Origin: an uncultured Bacillota bacterium
GTDB taxonomy: Bacteria; Bacillota_I; Bacilli_A; RF39; UBA660
DNA length: 46,353 nt
Direction: 5' to 3'
NCBI GenBank assembly: GCA_946630315.1
Contig: CAMOYT010000007.1
Coordinates: forward strand, 1-46,353
Below, in pieces: positions 25,661 through 34,956 of this stretch; the first letter of the stretch is position 1; every line of letters starts with the position of its first letter. The translations under genes were made by a program, and so were the position numbers. Below the pieces are notes generated by a model. It saw only the letters and a list, made by a program, of their open reading frames with translations. It was not told the DNA's origin and searched no databases.

Positions 25661-26246
25661 ACAAGTAAGAAGATAGTTCATTAGAAACTAGGAGTATTAA
25701 GACATTTATGTCTTCTTCAGTTTGATAAATTGATTGGTTTTCATCTAAATACTCATTAATTTTTTTATTTAGCCACTCTTCTTCTTTCTCTTTTGTAATA
25801 TTTAGTATTTCATAATATGTACTATTAGATTTTAATACATTTATTATTTCTTGCCAAGCACTAAATCGATATTTTTCCATATCTTCTCTTAGTATTTGAT
25901 GAGCTTTGTCATTATCACAATTATGATCTTTTTTTATTTGTTTTCTTTGTTTTAAATATAAGTAATCATCATGAACTATATCAGTTAATATATGAGTAAT
26001 ATATCCAAGGATAAAGTCTTTATTATAGTTATTTTTTTCTTTTTCATAAAACTCTTTTAATGACTTTCTCCATTCATTTCTATCTTTTCTTCGTATGTGA
26101 GATGTCCATCTTTCTTCTTTAGGAGCAAAGCCATAGACATTTACTGAATCAGGTGCTAGGTTTCCTAAAAAGAAGTCTCTTGAATATAAATTATGTTTTT
26201 TTGCTAGTTCATAAGCTACTTTTTCATGGATATTTATTTCTGGCAT
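25659..26246 (-). CDS. Zinc-dependent phospholipase C-like protein
   Basis: A 195-residue soluble protein of the Zn_dep_PLPC type. Metal-ligand motifs are an N-terminal HEKVAYELA, FFLGNLAPDSV, and YITHILTDIVHDDY with His and Asp ligands. The family includes phospholipase C and many uncharacterised bacterial hydrolases. No signal peptide is visible, so it is probably cytoplasmic, and the substrate cannot be told. Its ATG directly follows the TAA of a 31-residue ORF, forming TAAATG. Confidence 0.75.
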   Translation of the reverse strand: MPEINIHEKVAYELAKKHNLYSRDFFLGNLAPDSVNVYGFAPKEERWTSHIRRKDRNEWRKSLKEFYEKEKNNYNKDFILGYITHILTDIVHDDYLYLKQRKQIKKDHNCDNDKAHQILREDMEKYRFSAWQEIINVLKSNSTYYEILNITKEKEEEWLNKKINEYLDENQSIYQTEEDINVLILLVSNELSSYL

Positions 26247-26342
26247 TTAATCACTCTTTCCATCTATAAAATTTGTAAATGTTCCACTTTCATTTTCTGA
26301 TAGACCATATTTTTCTTTTCCTAAGTTAATAGCTTTTATCAT
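26247..26342 (-). CDS. 31-residue small ORF between MscS and the phospholipase gene
   Basis: ATG at 26342 and TAA at 26249-26247. AGGAG (26352-26348) is ideally spaced and overlaps the stop codon of the channel gene. The peptide begins MIKAINLGKEKYGLSE and is soluble and charged. Its stop abuts the next ATG, so it fills the gap exactly and probably couples translation of its neighbours. No family was recognised. Confidence 0.6.
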   Translation of the reverse strand: MIKAINLGKEKYGLSENESGTFTNFIDGKSD

Positions 26343-26350
26343 AAATACTC

Positions 26351-27151
26351 CTATTTGTTATGTATATCTAATTGATTATATGGAACTGTAATATTATGCT
26401 TTTCTAATCCTTTCATAATACAAGTTAGAGCATTTCTTCTTACTTGTGGTTTTTTGGATGGATTAGCAAATACTTTTATATGGTAGTTTATGCTTGATTC
26501 AGCAAAATCATTTATTCCACGATATTCTACATTTTCTACATCTTCTATTTGTTTTAAATCAACAATTATTTCTTCTAGTACTTTTTCTATTTTTTCTACT
26601 TTTTCTTCATATGGTAATGGTATATCTATATTTATCATATGAGATACTACTTCTACTTTTTCAATGTTACGATTAGAAATAGATACTTTATTCATTGTAT
26701 AAATATCTTCTACTTTAGTTGTTTTAATACCTATAGCTGTTACTTTTCCAGTAATATCTAAATATTTTATGACATCACCTACTTGATAATAATTATCTGA
26801 TATTATGTCTAGACCTTTTATGATATCTTTTAAAGCATCTTGGATAGCAAATCCTAAAATAATACTGATTATTCCTACTCCTGCTATCATTGAAGTTATA
26901 TTTACTCCATTAACTCGTAATATTACTAAAACCATTATTACTAAAAAGACATATTTTAATATACTTCTAATCATTTTTAAATAAGTTTTAGATTTTTTGC
27001 TGTCAAATAATTTTGCTTCATTTTTTTCTATTTTTTTTGTTATAAAATTACTAACTATACCATAAATAATACTACCTATTACTATAGCAATAATTGTATA
27101 AATAATATTTAGTATCCATGGATAATTTTTAATTAATTCTAACTCTTTCAT
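26351..27151 (-). CDS. Small mechanosensitive channel, MscS family
   Basis: A channel opening under membrane tension to release solutes. It has 266 residues from the ATG at 27151, chosen over a GTG at 27160 because AGGTGA is correctly spaced. Three membrane helices lie at about residues 10-30, 60-80 and 85-110. The pore-lining helix has the small-residue pattern AGVGIISIILGFAIQDALKD, then the beta domain (GDVIKYLDITGKV) and a C-terminal alpha/beta part. The length fits MscS. Confidence 0.92.
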   Translation of the reverse strand: MKELELIKNYPWILNIIYTIIAIVIGSIIYGIVSNFITKKIEKNEAKLFDSKKSKTYLKMIRSILKYVFLVIMVLVILRVNGVNITSMIAGVGIISIILGFAIQDALKDIIKGLDIISDNYYQVGDVIKYLDITGKVTAIGIKTTKVEDIYTMNKVSISNRNIEKVEVVSHMINIDIPLPYEEKVEKIEKVLEEIIVDLKQIEDVENVEYRGINDFAESSINYHIKVFANPSKKPQVRRNALTCIMKGLEKHNITVPYNQLDIHNK

Positions 27152-27167
27152 TTTAATCACCTATCTT

Positions 27168-27176
27168 ATTATAACA
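27168..27176 (-). promoter_or_regulatory. Extended -10 promoter of the MscS operon
   Basis: TGTTATAAT on the minus strand, 16 bases ahead of the ATG at 27151, so the leader is short. Confidence 0.6.
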
Positions 27177-27187
27177 TATAAATTAAA

Positions 27188-27209
27188 AAAGAGAATTTCT
27201 ATTCCCTTT
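27188..27209 (-). terminator. Terminator of the aldo-keto reductase gene
   Basis: A 9-bp stem AAAGGGAAT/ATTCTCTTT (one G-U pair) with a 4-base AGAA loop and a U tail on the minus strand, starting 1 base after the stop codon. Confidence 0.75.
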
Positions 27210-27210
27210 A

Positions 27211-28389
27211 TTAATATTTCATAAATGTTTTAGCAATCTTACTACCTATTTTAAATAATGGGTTTTCTAGTTTTTTACGAGCATTTTTTAATTCTTTTCT
27301 TATTTCTATATGTTGTGGGCAGTGCTTTTCACATTTACCACATTCTATACAGTTAGAGGCAGAAGTTGAGTCTTTTCTTAGTGCAGTGCACATAAAATAC
27401 TCTTTTAAACCAGTAAATTTTGAATCTGTATAGTATTTATTATAAGCTGAGAAAGTTCCAGGTATATCTACGCCTTTTGGACAAGGCATACAATATCTAC
27501 ATCCGGTACATGGTACTTTCATTTTTTCATTTATAGCTTCTACTACTTTTTTCAATAATTCTTGATCTTCTTCTGTTAATGATTCTACTTTAGCTTTATC
27601 AGCATACTTAGTATTTTCTTTTACCATTTCAAGTGAGTTCATACCTGATAAAACTGTTAGTATTTCTTTTTGATTCCATAACCAATTAAATGACCATTCT
27701 ACTGGAGTCATTTGTTTCTTATAAGATTTAAATAGTTTTTTTGCTTTTTCTGGTAGGCCATTTACTAGTCTTCCACCCCTTAATGGTTCCATAATATTAA
27801 CTGGTATTTTTTTGGAAGCAGCATATTTTAGTCCTGTTACTCCAGCTTGAGAGTTTTCATCTAGATAATTATATTGGATCATACAAAAGTCCCATTTGTA
27901 GCTATCAATTATTTTGCAAAACATATCAGAATTACCATGATATGAGAAACCTATTTGGCATATTTTTCCTTTTTTCTTTTTATCTTTTATCCATTTTTCT
28001 ATTCCTAAGTCTATTAATCTTTCCCATGATTTAATATCTGTTAACATATGCATTAAATAATAATCTATGTGATCTGTTTTTAATCTTTTTAATTCTTCAT
28101 TAAATTTATCTTCGATGTCTTGTAGTGACTTAATCATATAATGTGGTAGTTTTGTTGCGATATAGACTTTATCTCTTATTTTGTTTTTTTCTAATACTTT
28201 CCCTAATAATTCTTCACTACCTGGATAGATGTAAGCTGTATCAAAATAGTTTACTCCATTATGATAAGCTTCTAATATTTCTTGTTCAGCTTTTTCAAAA
28301 TCAAGTTTTGTTCCTTTTTTAGTAAAACGCATACAGCCATAACCTAAGACTGATACTTTATTACCATATTTATCATTACGATATTTCAT
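27211..28389 (-). CDS. Aldo-keto reductase with C-terminal ferredoxin-like domain
   Basis: An NAD(P)H-dependent oxidoreductase of the iron-sulfur AKR subgroup, 392 residues. The TIM-barrel part has GYGCMRF, the catalytic Asp/Tyr in NYFDTAYIYPGSE, the Lys in ATKLPHY and His in DYYLMHML. The C-terminal third has two clusters of Cys, CTGCRYCMPCPKGVDIP and CIECGKCEKHC, each typical of a 4Fe-4S centre. Electrons could pass between the clusters and the nicotinamide, but the substrate is unknown. It is a single-gene unit with its own promoter and terminator. Confidence 0.92.
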   Translation of the reverse strand: MKYRNDKYGNKVSVLGYGCMRFTKKGTKLDFEKAEQEILEAYHNGVNYFDTAYIYPGSEELLGKVLEKNKIRDKVYIATKLPHYMIKSLQDIEDKFNEELKRLKTDHIDYYLMHMLTDIKSWERLIDLGIEKWIKDKKKKGKICQIGFSYHGNSDMFCKIIDSYKWDFCMIQYNYLDENSQAGVTGLKYAASKKIPVNIMEPLRGGRLVNGLPEKAKKLFKSYKKQMTPVEWSFNWLWNQKEILTVLSGMNSLEMVKENTKYADKAKVESLTEEDQELLKKVVEAINEKMKVPCTGCRYCMPCPKGVDIPGTFSAYNKYYTDSKFTGLKEYFMCTALRKDSTSASNCIECGKCEKHCPQHIEIRKELKNARKKLENPLFKIGSKIAKTFMKY

Positions 28390-28404
28390 ATTATCACCAA
28401 GTTT

Positions 28405-28413
28405 ATTATAGCA
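28405..28413 (-). promoter_or_regulatory. Extended -10 promoter of the aldo-keto reductase gene
   Basis: TGCTATAAT on the minus strand, 16 bases ahead of the ATG at 28389. Confidence 0.6.
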
Positions 28414-28437
28414 TATATATCAATACAAAAAATAAAA

Positions 28438-28459
28438 AAAGTAGGTTTTTTCCTACTTT
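28438..28459 (-). terminator. Terminator of the nine-gene lipid-type operon
   Basis: An 8-bp stem AAAGTAGG/CCTACTTT with a 6-base loop and a U-rich tail on the minus strand, about 50 bases after the last stop codon (28512). Confidence 0.85.
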
Positions 28460-28511
28460 ATAATTGATTAAATATTTTAGGATTTTTCTTTTGTTGATAT
28501 CTTAAATCCTC

Positions 28512-29930
28512 CTATTGTTTTAATCTAGTATCTATTGAATCTTTATAGACATTTACATATTCTACTTGTTCAAAACGTGGAGCATTATTATTATATGAAT
28601 TTATTATATCTTCATAATCTCCATCTTCTAAGACATATAGATTGACTGCTATTTTATCATCTTTAACATAGGCTTTAACAGCATTAATATTATTACTTAA
28701 ATTAAGTATTTTATCTTCTATGTATGATGAGTCTACATTTTCTCCATTACTAGTAATTAGTATTTTCTTTTTTCTTCCTTTTACATATAATTTATGATCT
28801 TTTATATAACCTAAATCTCCGGTATGGAAATAATTATTATCATCAAAAGCTATTTTATTTAATTTAGTATTAGTATAGCCTTTAAAGACATTATCTCCTT
28901 TGACAATTATTTCGCCTATTCCATCTTTATTAGGTTTATCTATTTTTACATCAATATCTTCATATAACTCACCACAACTTTCATAGTCTTCACTATTAGG
29001 ATAAGCTAGAGTAAAACTAGATGATGTTTCTGTCATAGCATAAGTTTGTAGTAAAGTTAGTCCACTTTCTTTAAATACTTGGCGCATTTCTTTTGTCATT
29101 GGAGCTCCACCTGAGACAATATATCTAATATTTTTACCAAAGGCCATACCGATATTTTCTTTATAAACATCATATAATTTATTTAATACAAGTGGTACTG
29201 TACAAAAGATTGTTGGATTTACTTCTAATAGTTCACTGCCAATATTAGCAGTTGAACTCGAAAGATAAAGTCTATGACCAGTTAGAAGTGAATACATAAA
29301 ATGACAAATAGATGCATAAGTATGATGAAGAGGTAAAAACATATATACTCTATCATTATGATTAATATGTAATCTTCTTTGTAATGAGTTATAACCTGAA
29401 AAAATATTTCTTAGTGTTAATAATACGCCTTTACTTCTTCCTGTTGTTCCAGATGAGAAAACTATTTTAGCAACATCATCATATCTTTTTATATTAAAAT
29501 CTAAATATGATTTATTAAATGTATTTGGTATTTCATTCATTAAATAATAGGGAATATTCTTCTTTGTAGATAGTTCTTTAGCAATATTTTCATATTTATT
29601 AGAACAAATAATATATTCTGCATTTATCTCATCTATTCCATCTAATAAGTCTTTAATAGTCCATTCACGACAGGCAATAGCACTCTTTCCAACATAGAAA
29701 GATATTGCTAAATCACATTCCATTAAAGATATACTATTTTCACTTAATAATAAAGCAGTTTTATTCTTATAATTCTTTTGCAAAAGAAAAGAAGCAATAG
29801 ATAATGATTCTTCAATAAACTCTTTATATGATTTAGATTTATATATACCATTTTCATCTTTTTCATACATATATGGATCATTTTTCCAAGTATTATAAAT
29901 TCTTTTTATTTGTCTTTTTAAATAAATCAT
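28512..29930 (-). CDS. AMP-forming acyl-CoA synthetase/ligase-like protein
   Basis: An adenylate-forming enzyme (ANL family), 472 residues, activating a carboxylic acid with ATP. Motifs are the P-loop VFSSGTTGRSKGV (about residue 155), PLHHTYA, YAMTETSS, FHTGDLGY, and GRKKKILITSNGENV with the linker Lys/Asp region. The C-terminal domain is shorter than in most acyl-CoA synthetases but contains the hinge. It is the last gene of the operon and overlaps the GNAT gene by 4 bases. The acid could be a fatty acid or a modified precursor; nothing in the sequence decides this. Confidence 0.88.
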   Translation of the reverse strand: MIYLKRQIKRIYNTWKNDPYMYEKDENGIYKSKSYKEFIEESLSIASFLLQKNYKNKTALLLSENSISLMECDLAISFYVGKSAIACREWTIKDLLDGIDEINAEYIICSNKYENIAKELSTKKNIPYYLMNEIPNTFNKSYLDFNIKRYDDVAKIVFSSGTTGRSKGVLLTLRNIFSGYNSLQRRLHINHNDRVYMFLPLHHTYASICHFMYSLLTGHRLYLSSSTANIGSELLEVNPTIFCTVPLVLNKLYDVYKENIGMAFGKNIRYIVSGGAPMTKEMRQVFKESGLTLLQTYAMTETSSSFTLAYPNSEDYESCGELYEDIDVKIDKPNKDGIGEIIVKGDNVFKGYTNTKLNKIAFDDNNYFHTGDLGYIKDHKLYVKGRKKKILITSNGENVDSSYIEDKILNLSNNINAVKAYVKDDKIAVNLYVLEDGDYEDIINSYNNNAPRFEQVEYVNVYKDSIDTRLKQ

Positions 29931-30994
29931 TTAATTGTCCTTTCTAATAATACATATTCGTATTGATTGGTTATTTTGTCTTCTCCATATTTTAAATTAA
30001 TATTACCATCTCTTATTAAGGCATTAATACTTGGTAATTTATTTTTCTTTAATTCTTCTGATATTGAATAAGCAATAGCTTTTCCTAAGCCTTTATGATT
30101 TCTATCTACTCCAAGATAAGGCATTATATATTCTTTAGGATGGTTCTTTCTCCAAAGAATTTTAGGTATTGTTTTCATATTTACATGATAGACCATATTG
30201 TGATAATTAGGAACACTTATACAAAAACCTACGGCTTGATCTTTATAATATGCCATTCTTACCATATTCATGTTAAGAATTGTTTTATAGCTTTTAAATA
30301 CTTGCATAAAATCTTCTTTTTCTAATGGTTTAAATGTAGGAAAATCACTATATAAATCCATAATTAGTGTATATACTTCTTCCATACATTTATCAAAGTC
30401 TTTTGGATCTGGTTTTATTATTTTATAACCTAATTTTTCAAATTCCTTAAAATGTTCTGTGAACTTAGCATTATGATATGTTTCATCTACACTTTGAAAG
30501 ATATTTGATACATAATGCTCTACTACTTTATATTGATTATCTAAGAAGAATTTATAATAATATTTTAAATTGTATGGTTCTCCTGTATATGGACGTTTAT
30601 CAAATAGATTTATTTTTAGACGATATTTTATCCAAAATGATGCATCAACTGGACCAATTATTTTTTTATATTTCTTTTCTTTAGCAAACTTATAAGCATT
30701 TTCAAATATATATTTAGCTACTTTTTTATCATTAATACATTCGAAGAAGCCTATATAACAAGTCTTTTTATCATCAGGATATTCAGTAATTATGAATCTT
30801 CCTACAACTTCTTCATCTTTATAAATTAGAAATTTATTTAGAGTAAAATAATGACTTAATGGATGTTTTTCTAATAATAAATCTAAGATAGTATTAGAAT
30901 CTTCCATATTATCTTTTTTAGTATATAACTTTTTAGGTAAATCGATAAATTCTTTAAGATATTTTTCTTCTTTAGTAAATTTAATACATTTCAT
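29927..30994 (-). CDS. GNAT-like acyltransferase
   Basis: A 355-residue soluble protein with two acetyltransferase-like halves. The first contains VVGRFIITEYPDDKKTCYIGFFE and KKIIGPVDASFW, similar to YghO-type GNAT proteins. The second has QAVGFCISVPNYHNM and a possible acetyl-CoA loop LGVDRNHKGLGKAIAYS. It lies between the acid-activating enzyme and a dikinase-like protein with 4-base overlaps on both sides. A role in transferring the activated acyl group is inferred from this context. Confidence 0.72.
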   Translation of the reverse strand: MKCIKFTKEEKYLKEFIDLPKKLYTKKDNMEDSNTILDLLLEKHPLSHYFTLNKFLIYKDEEVVGRFIITEYPDDKKTCYIGFFECINDKKVAKYIFENAYKFAKEKKYKKIIGPVDASFWIKYRLKINLFDKRPYTGEPYNLKYYYKFFLDNQYKVVEHYVSNIFQSVDETYHNAKFTEHFKEFEKLGYKIIKPDPKDFDKCMEEVYTLIMDLYSDFPTFKPLEKEDFMQVFKSYKTILNMNMVRMAYYKDQAVGFCISVPNYHNMVYHVNMKTIPKILWRKNHPKEYIMPYLGVDRNHKGLGKAIAYSISEELKKNKLPSINALIRDGNINLKYGEDKITNQYEYVLLERTIK

Positions 30995-33234
30995 TTTTTA
31001 CCTCTTTTCAATATTTTTATTTTTCCAGTATGAGCATCCATTTCAATATAATCACCTGTATGGATTATCGTAGTTGCATCTTCTACTCCTACTATACTAG
31101 GTATTTTTATTTCTCTTGAAATAATCGCAGTATGTGAAAGAATTGATCCTTTTTCGGCAATGACACCTTTAGCACTAATAAGTAAGAATACCCATCCTGG
31201 ATCTGTCATTTTTGTAATTAGTATTTTATCTTTAACATCATATGTTTCATTTACATCTTCTATTACTAAAGCTTCTCCTTTAATCTTTCCATTAGATGTA
31301 GGAATACCTTCTAAGATATCTTTTTCTTCTTCTTTTACTACTTTGTTTATTTTTTTATGTCTTTTATCAAATTCTTTATTAGTAAATATTAATCTAGAAT
31401 AACTTGGAAGTGCATAATACATCTTGTAGTCTTTTTTACGTGTGCTGACTAATTCTTTTAGATTATATTTCTTATTATTAAATATTTCTTCTATTGTTAA
31501 ATAAAAGACATCTTCCTTCTTTCTTAGTCTTTTTTCTTTTACTAAGTTTTTAGATATTCCTAAGAACATACTTCTAACCATTCCATAGATACGGCTTCTA
31601 TTCAATCTTGATATTTCTCTATTTTTAATACCTTGCATTGCCCTTTTAGTAATAAATCTTGTTATGAAATCTTCTTTTATTACTATTTCTTTTTCTTTAT
31701 TTAAATCATTATAAATTACTTCTAATTTCTTTTTATCTTTACGATATTCAGATATCTTTTTATCTAATAATTTATGATTAGTTCTAAAAGTTTCACTTTC
31801 TAGTTTTAATTCTTCTAAGTTACGATCACCATATTTAAATATATAATTATCATATAGTAATTTATATTCAGCTTTAGTTAATTCATCTTTTCTATATGCT
31901 AGTTCTATTAAACTTTTAATTGGTTTTAAACTTTCTATATTAGTAATACCTGAAATATAATCATTTATCTTTTCTTCATTATATTTCTTTTTATTTAATC
32001 TTTTCTTTAATAATCCTGTAAAGATAAATGAATATAGGTCATTTACTAAAGTAATATCCCAACAAGATAATAATTCATCTTTTATTAGATTATATAATTT
32101 TATTATTTCTTTATTAGATAAATTATTATTAAAATGAGCATAGAAATAGTCATTTATTTCTATAAATTTATTATTTAATTTATCCATGTTTTTAGTTACA
32201 TTTTTTAATTCTTTAAAAGTATTATAATAAATCTTAATTTTTGTAGTTATAGGTATTTTAATACTAGTTTCATCATAAGTTTTATTTTTTACTCCTAACA
32301 TATCTTGCCATATAGGTATTATTATTTTACTAAATGGTAAGAACTTAATAAGAGTATACCAACTACTAATTTTATAATATAGTCTACCTGATGATGATGC
32401 GACCATATTATTAAAACTATTATTATTAGCTTCTACTAGTTTTTTATTTTTAGTTAAGCGATATGCTTCTTTTTTAAAGACATTACTATAGACAAAATGA
32501 ACAAATGATATAGTTAGTGGTAAACTTACACCAGGATAACTTTCTACTATATTACTATTATCTAGTATTACTAAATTATTAGTATCAATTGTTGTAATTG
32601 GTCTTGCTTGTAAGATATATATTTCATTATTTTTAATGGCAAATTCTATATCTAAGTATTCTCCTAATACTTCTTTTATTTGTTCTGATAAAACTACTAG
32701 TTTTTCTACTATGTCTTTAGCTAAGTAATCAATTAGTCCTTCATAGTAATAAACTTTATCTGTTCTATTATAGTAATATGTAGTAGTTAGTATTTTATCT
32801 TCTACTATGTTATTTCCTAGTCCTTTACCAACAACTATTACTGTTTCATTCAATAATCCTTGTGGGTTAGATGTAAAAATAACTCCTGAATATTTAGCAT
32901 TTATCATTTCTTGAATTATTACATCCATTTTTAAGTCATTTACTTTTATTTTTTTCTTTTTTAAATAATCTAATACACTCTTATTATTTATAGAATTAAA
33001 ACAATCTTGTACTTTTTTATTAATATTTCTTGGAGATACATTTAAATATGTATCAAATTGACCAGCAAAACTATTTAATTCTCCATCTTCTAAGTATGAA
33101 GAACTTCTAATAGCATATTTACCTTTATATTTACTTGTATCAATTTTATTATCTTTATTATTCCACTCTACTACATCAAATTTTGGTACATTAAAACCAT
33201 TTTCTCTTAATATTTCTAGATTTTTTCTTTTCAT
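30991..33234 (-). CDS. PEP-synthase/rifampin-phosphotransferase-like dikinase, paralogue 1
   Basis: A 747-residue protein. The N-terminal ATP-grasp (PPDK_N-like) domain has YAIRSSSYLEDGELNSFAGQ and the IQEM and ILQARPITT ends. A long helical middle domain follows. The C-terminal swivelling domain carries the phosphohistidine motif GSILSHTAIISRE (His near residue 690). In PEP synthase and rifampin phosphotransferase this architecture transfers the beta-phosphate of ATP by way of that His. The C-terminal PEP-binding barrel of PEP synthase is absent, so a small-molecule or lipid alcohol is a better guess than pyruvate. It abuts the UbiA gene. Confidence 0.85.
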   Translation of the reverse strand: MKRKNLEILRENGFNVPKFDVVEWNNKDNKIDTSKYKGKYAIRSSSYLEDGELNSFAGQFDTYLNVSPRNINKKVQDCFNSINNKSVLDYLKKKKIKVNDLKMDVIIQEMINAKYSGVIFTSNPQGLLNETVIVVGKGLGNNIVEDKILTTTYYYNRTDKVYYYEGLIDYLAKDIVEKLVVLSEQIKEVLGEYLDIEFAIKNNEIYILQARPITTIDTNNLVILDNSNIVESYPGVSLPLTISFVHFVYSNVFKKEAYRLTKNKKLVEANNNSFNNMVASSSGRLYYKISSWYTLIKFLPFSKIIIPIWQDMLGVKNKTYDETSIKIPITTKIKIYYNTFKELKNVTKNMDKLNNKFIEINDYFYAHFNNNLSNKEIIKLYNLIKDELLSCWDITLVNDLYSFIFTGLLKKRLNKKKYNEEKINDYISGITNIESLKPIKSLIELAYRKDELTKAEYKLLYDNYIFKYGDRNLEELKLESETFRTNHKLLDKKISEYRKDKKKLEVIYNDLNKEKEIVIKEDFITRFITKRAMQGIKNREISRLNRSRIYGMVRSMFLGISKNLVKEKRLRKKEDVFYLTIEEIFNNKKYNLKELVSTRKKDYKMYYALPSYSRLIFTNKEFDKRHKKINKVVKEEEKDILEGIPTSNGKIKGEALVIEDVNETYDVKDKILITKMTDPGWVFLLISAKGVIAEKGSILSHTAIISREIKIPSIVGVEDATTIIHTGDYIEMDAHTGKIKILKRGKK

Positions 33235-34133
33235 TAGATCTTACCTACTAATAGATAGATTACTACTGTTAATAACATGGTAGATTCTTGAAGATATGTA
33301 TATCTTTCTACTTTTTCTACTATTTCATATTTAGATGGATCTATCATATATTCTATAAATTTAATAGTCATCCATGTTACTAATAAAAGTAAGATTACAA
33401 CAGATAATTTACTTAGATTCCAGACTAGAATAAAATTAGTAATTATATCCATTATTGTTACTATTAAGACAAAACGTGTAGCTCTTTTATAACCAAATAA
33501 TTTTGAATATGTAGTATAATCATTTTCTTTCTTAGGATTTTTTATTTTTCTTGATACTTCCCAAATTAGAGCTGGAAAATATAGAGTGAATAAAGTCATT
33601 ATAGTAGTTAAATTAATAAAATTTAAATTATATTTAATTACTGTAAAACTAATAATATATAGGTTAACAAACATTTGAACAGGATTATGGGTAACTAGAG
33701 CAAGTGGTAAGCTTGGTTGGATTTTACTTCTTTGAAAGAACCATTTACTCATTAAAAAACCATATATGTATAAAACTATAAAGAAGATAAAATTAGGCAT
33801 AAATAAATAGTTTAATATGATTGCGATTAATTCTACTACTAAACATGATATTACTACATCTTTTATTTTTGTTTTACCTGCTGCTAGTGGTCTATCGGGA
33901 AATAATAATTTATCTGTCCTATGATCTTTTAAGTCATCAGCAACTCTTAACCATAATAGAAAAGCAAAAACTGTATAACTTCCAATTATTTCTTGTATTC
34001 CAATATTAAAATGAGTTACTCCTTGATTTAATAATACTATAAAATATATTTCGCCAAATACTATTAATCCAAGTAATAATCTTAAAAATATTGGATATCT
34101 TTCTTTATAATAAATATGTAATCTTTTTAACAT
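33234..34133 (-). CDS. UbiA-family prenyltransferase
   Basis: An integral membrane enzyme of 299 residues from the ATG at 34133 (GGTGA lies 5 bases before it; a GTG at 34154 is less likely). It has seven to nine hydrophobic helices. The first Asp-rich site is ADDLKDHRTD followed by DRPLAAGK, a UbiA signature for binding the prenyl diphosphate; the second acidic site is weaker (EVSRKIKNPKKEND). The family transfers prenyl groups to aromatic or glycerol-phosphate acceptors; the archaeal digeranylgeranylglyceryl phosphate synthase belongs here. The acceptor in this organism is not known. Confidence 0.85.
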   Translation of the reverse strand: MLKRLHIYYKERYPIFLRLLLGLIVFGEIYFIVLLNQGVTHFNIGIQEIIGSYTVFAFLLWLRVADDLKDHRTDKLLFPDRPLAAGKTKIKDVVISCLVVELIAIILNYLFMPNFIFFIVLYIYGFLMSKWFFQRSKIQPSLPLALVTHNPVQMFVNLYIISFTVIKYNLNFINLTTIMTLFTLYFPALIWEVSRKIKNPKKENDYTTYSKLFGYKRATRFVLIVTIMDIITNFILVWNLSKLSVVILLLLVTWMTIKFIEYMIDPSKYEIVEKVERYTYLQESTMLLTVVIYLLVGKI

Positions 34134-34134
34134 A

Positions 34135-34956
34135 TTATTCACCGACCCTCTCACCTACATGTACTATTGTTTCGATATTTTTCTTACTGTTTTCTAGAAT
34201 ATCTTTATCTACTTTTATATTTTTAACAATTATTATTACAGTACTTCCACCAGGTAGGAAGTATCCTTTTTCTTCTCCTCTTTTAAAAGTAGATTTATCA
34301 TAATTAATAATTTTACCTACAAGTAGTGCTCCTACTTCCATATAAATAATACTTCCATAATTCTTAGTTTGTAAAATACTATATTCTCTTTCATTTTCTT
34401 TATAGATTTTATAATTACTTGAGGAAGAACTTACAGTATGTAGTCTTCCTTTTATTTTCTTTCTTTTTAATCTTTTTCCATCATCTATATAATGAAATCT
34501 ATGATAGTCATCTAAAGCTAGACGATAAATAAATATATAACCATTTTTATAGTCTAATTTTTCATCTACTAATTCATTAATTTTATAAGTTATATTTTTT
34601 ACTTTTACTTCTAAATTTTTATTTATTTTATAAACTAATACTTTAGCATTACATGGACTAATAAAACCTTTTTTAGAAATATTTATTTTTTTTAATTTAC
34701 GAATAAAGAAATCATTAAATGACTTATAGTCTTTATCTTCATAAATAGTCATATCTATATTATTAGTATTAATAAACTTATTTATTTTATGTTTACTTAG
34801 GAATGTCCTATTATAAAATCCATATATTTTAGATAATGGTTTACTTGTAACTAACTTAGTTAGTATTGGTACTTGATATATCTTATTTAAGGTATTACCA
34901 CCAAAATGTTTTGTTTCTTCTACTTCTTTTGTTATACGATTATAGACTTGTGTCAT
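34135..34956 (-). CDS. psd: Phosphatidylserine decarboxylase-like enzyme
   Basis: This enzyme removes CO2 from a phosphatidylserine-type lipid to give the ethanolamine form. It has 273 residues. Catalytic elements are visible: RLALDDYHRFH (the Asp and His near 150-155) and the self-cleavage site PGGSTV, where Ser238 becomes the pyruvoyl group; GGST replaces the more common LGST. The N-terminal part is longer than in the short archaeal-type proteins. Its start overlaps the pssA stop by 4 bases, and the UbiA gene starts 1 base after its stop, so all three are made in step. Confidence 0.92.
   Translation of the reverse strand: MTQVYNRITKEVEETKHFGGNTLNKIYQVPILTKLVTSKPLSKIYGFYNRTFLSKHKINKFINTNNIDMTIYEDKDYKSFNDFFIRKLKKINISKKGFISPCNAKVLVYKINKNLEVKVKNITYKINELVDEKLDYKNGYIFIYRLALDDYHRFHYIDDGKRLKRKKIKGRLHTVSSSSSNYKIYKENEREYSILQTKNYGSIIYMEVGALLVGKIINYDKSTFKRGEEKGYFLPGGSTVIIIVKNIKVDKDILENSKKNIETIVHVGERVGE

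Noticed and set aside
28477-28500. A strong AGGAGG followed by an ATA-started frame of 7 codons after the acyl-CoA-ligase gene
   Set aside because: Too short and without a proper start; probably leftover sequence from a lost gene or a chance ribosome-site match before the terminator.
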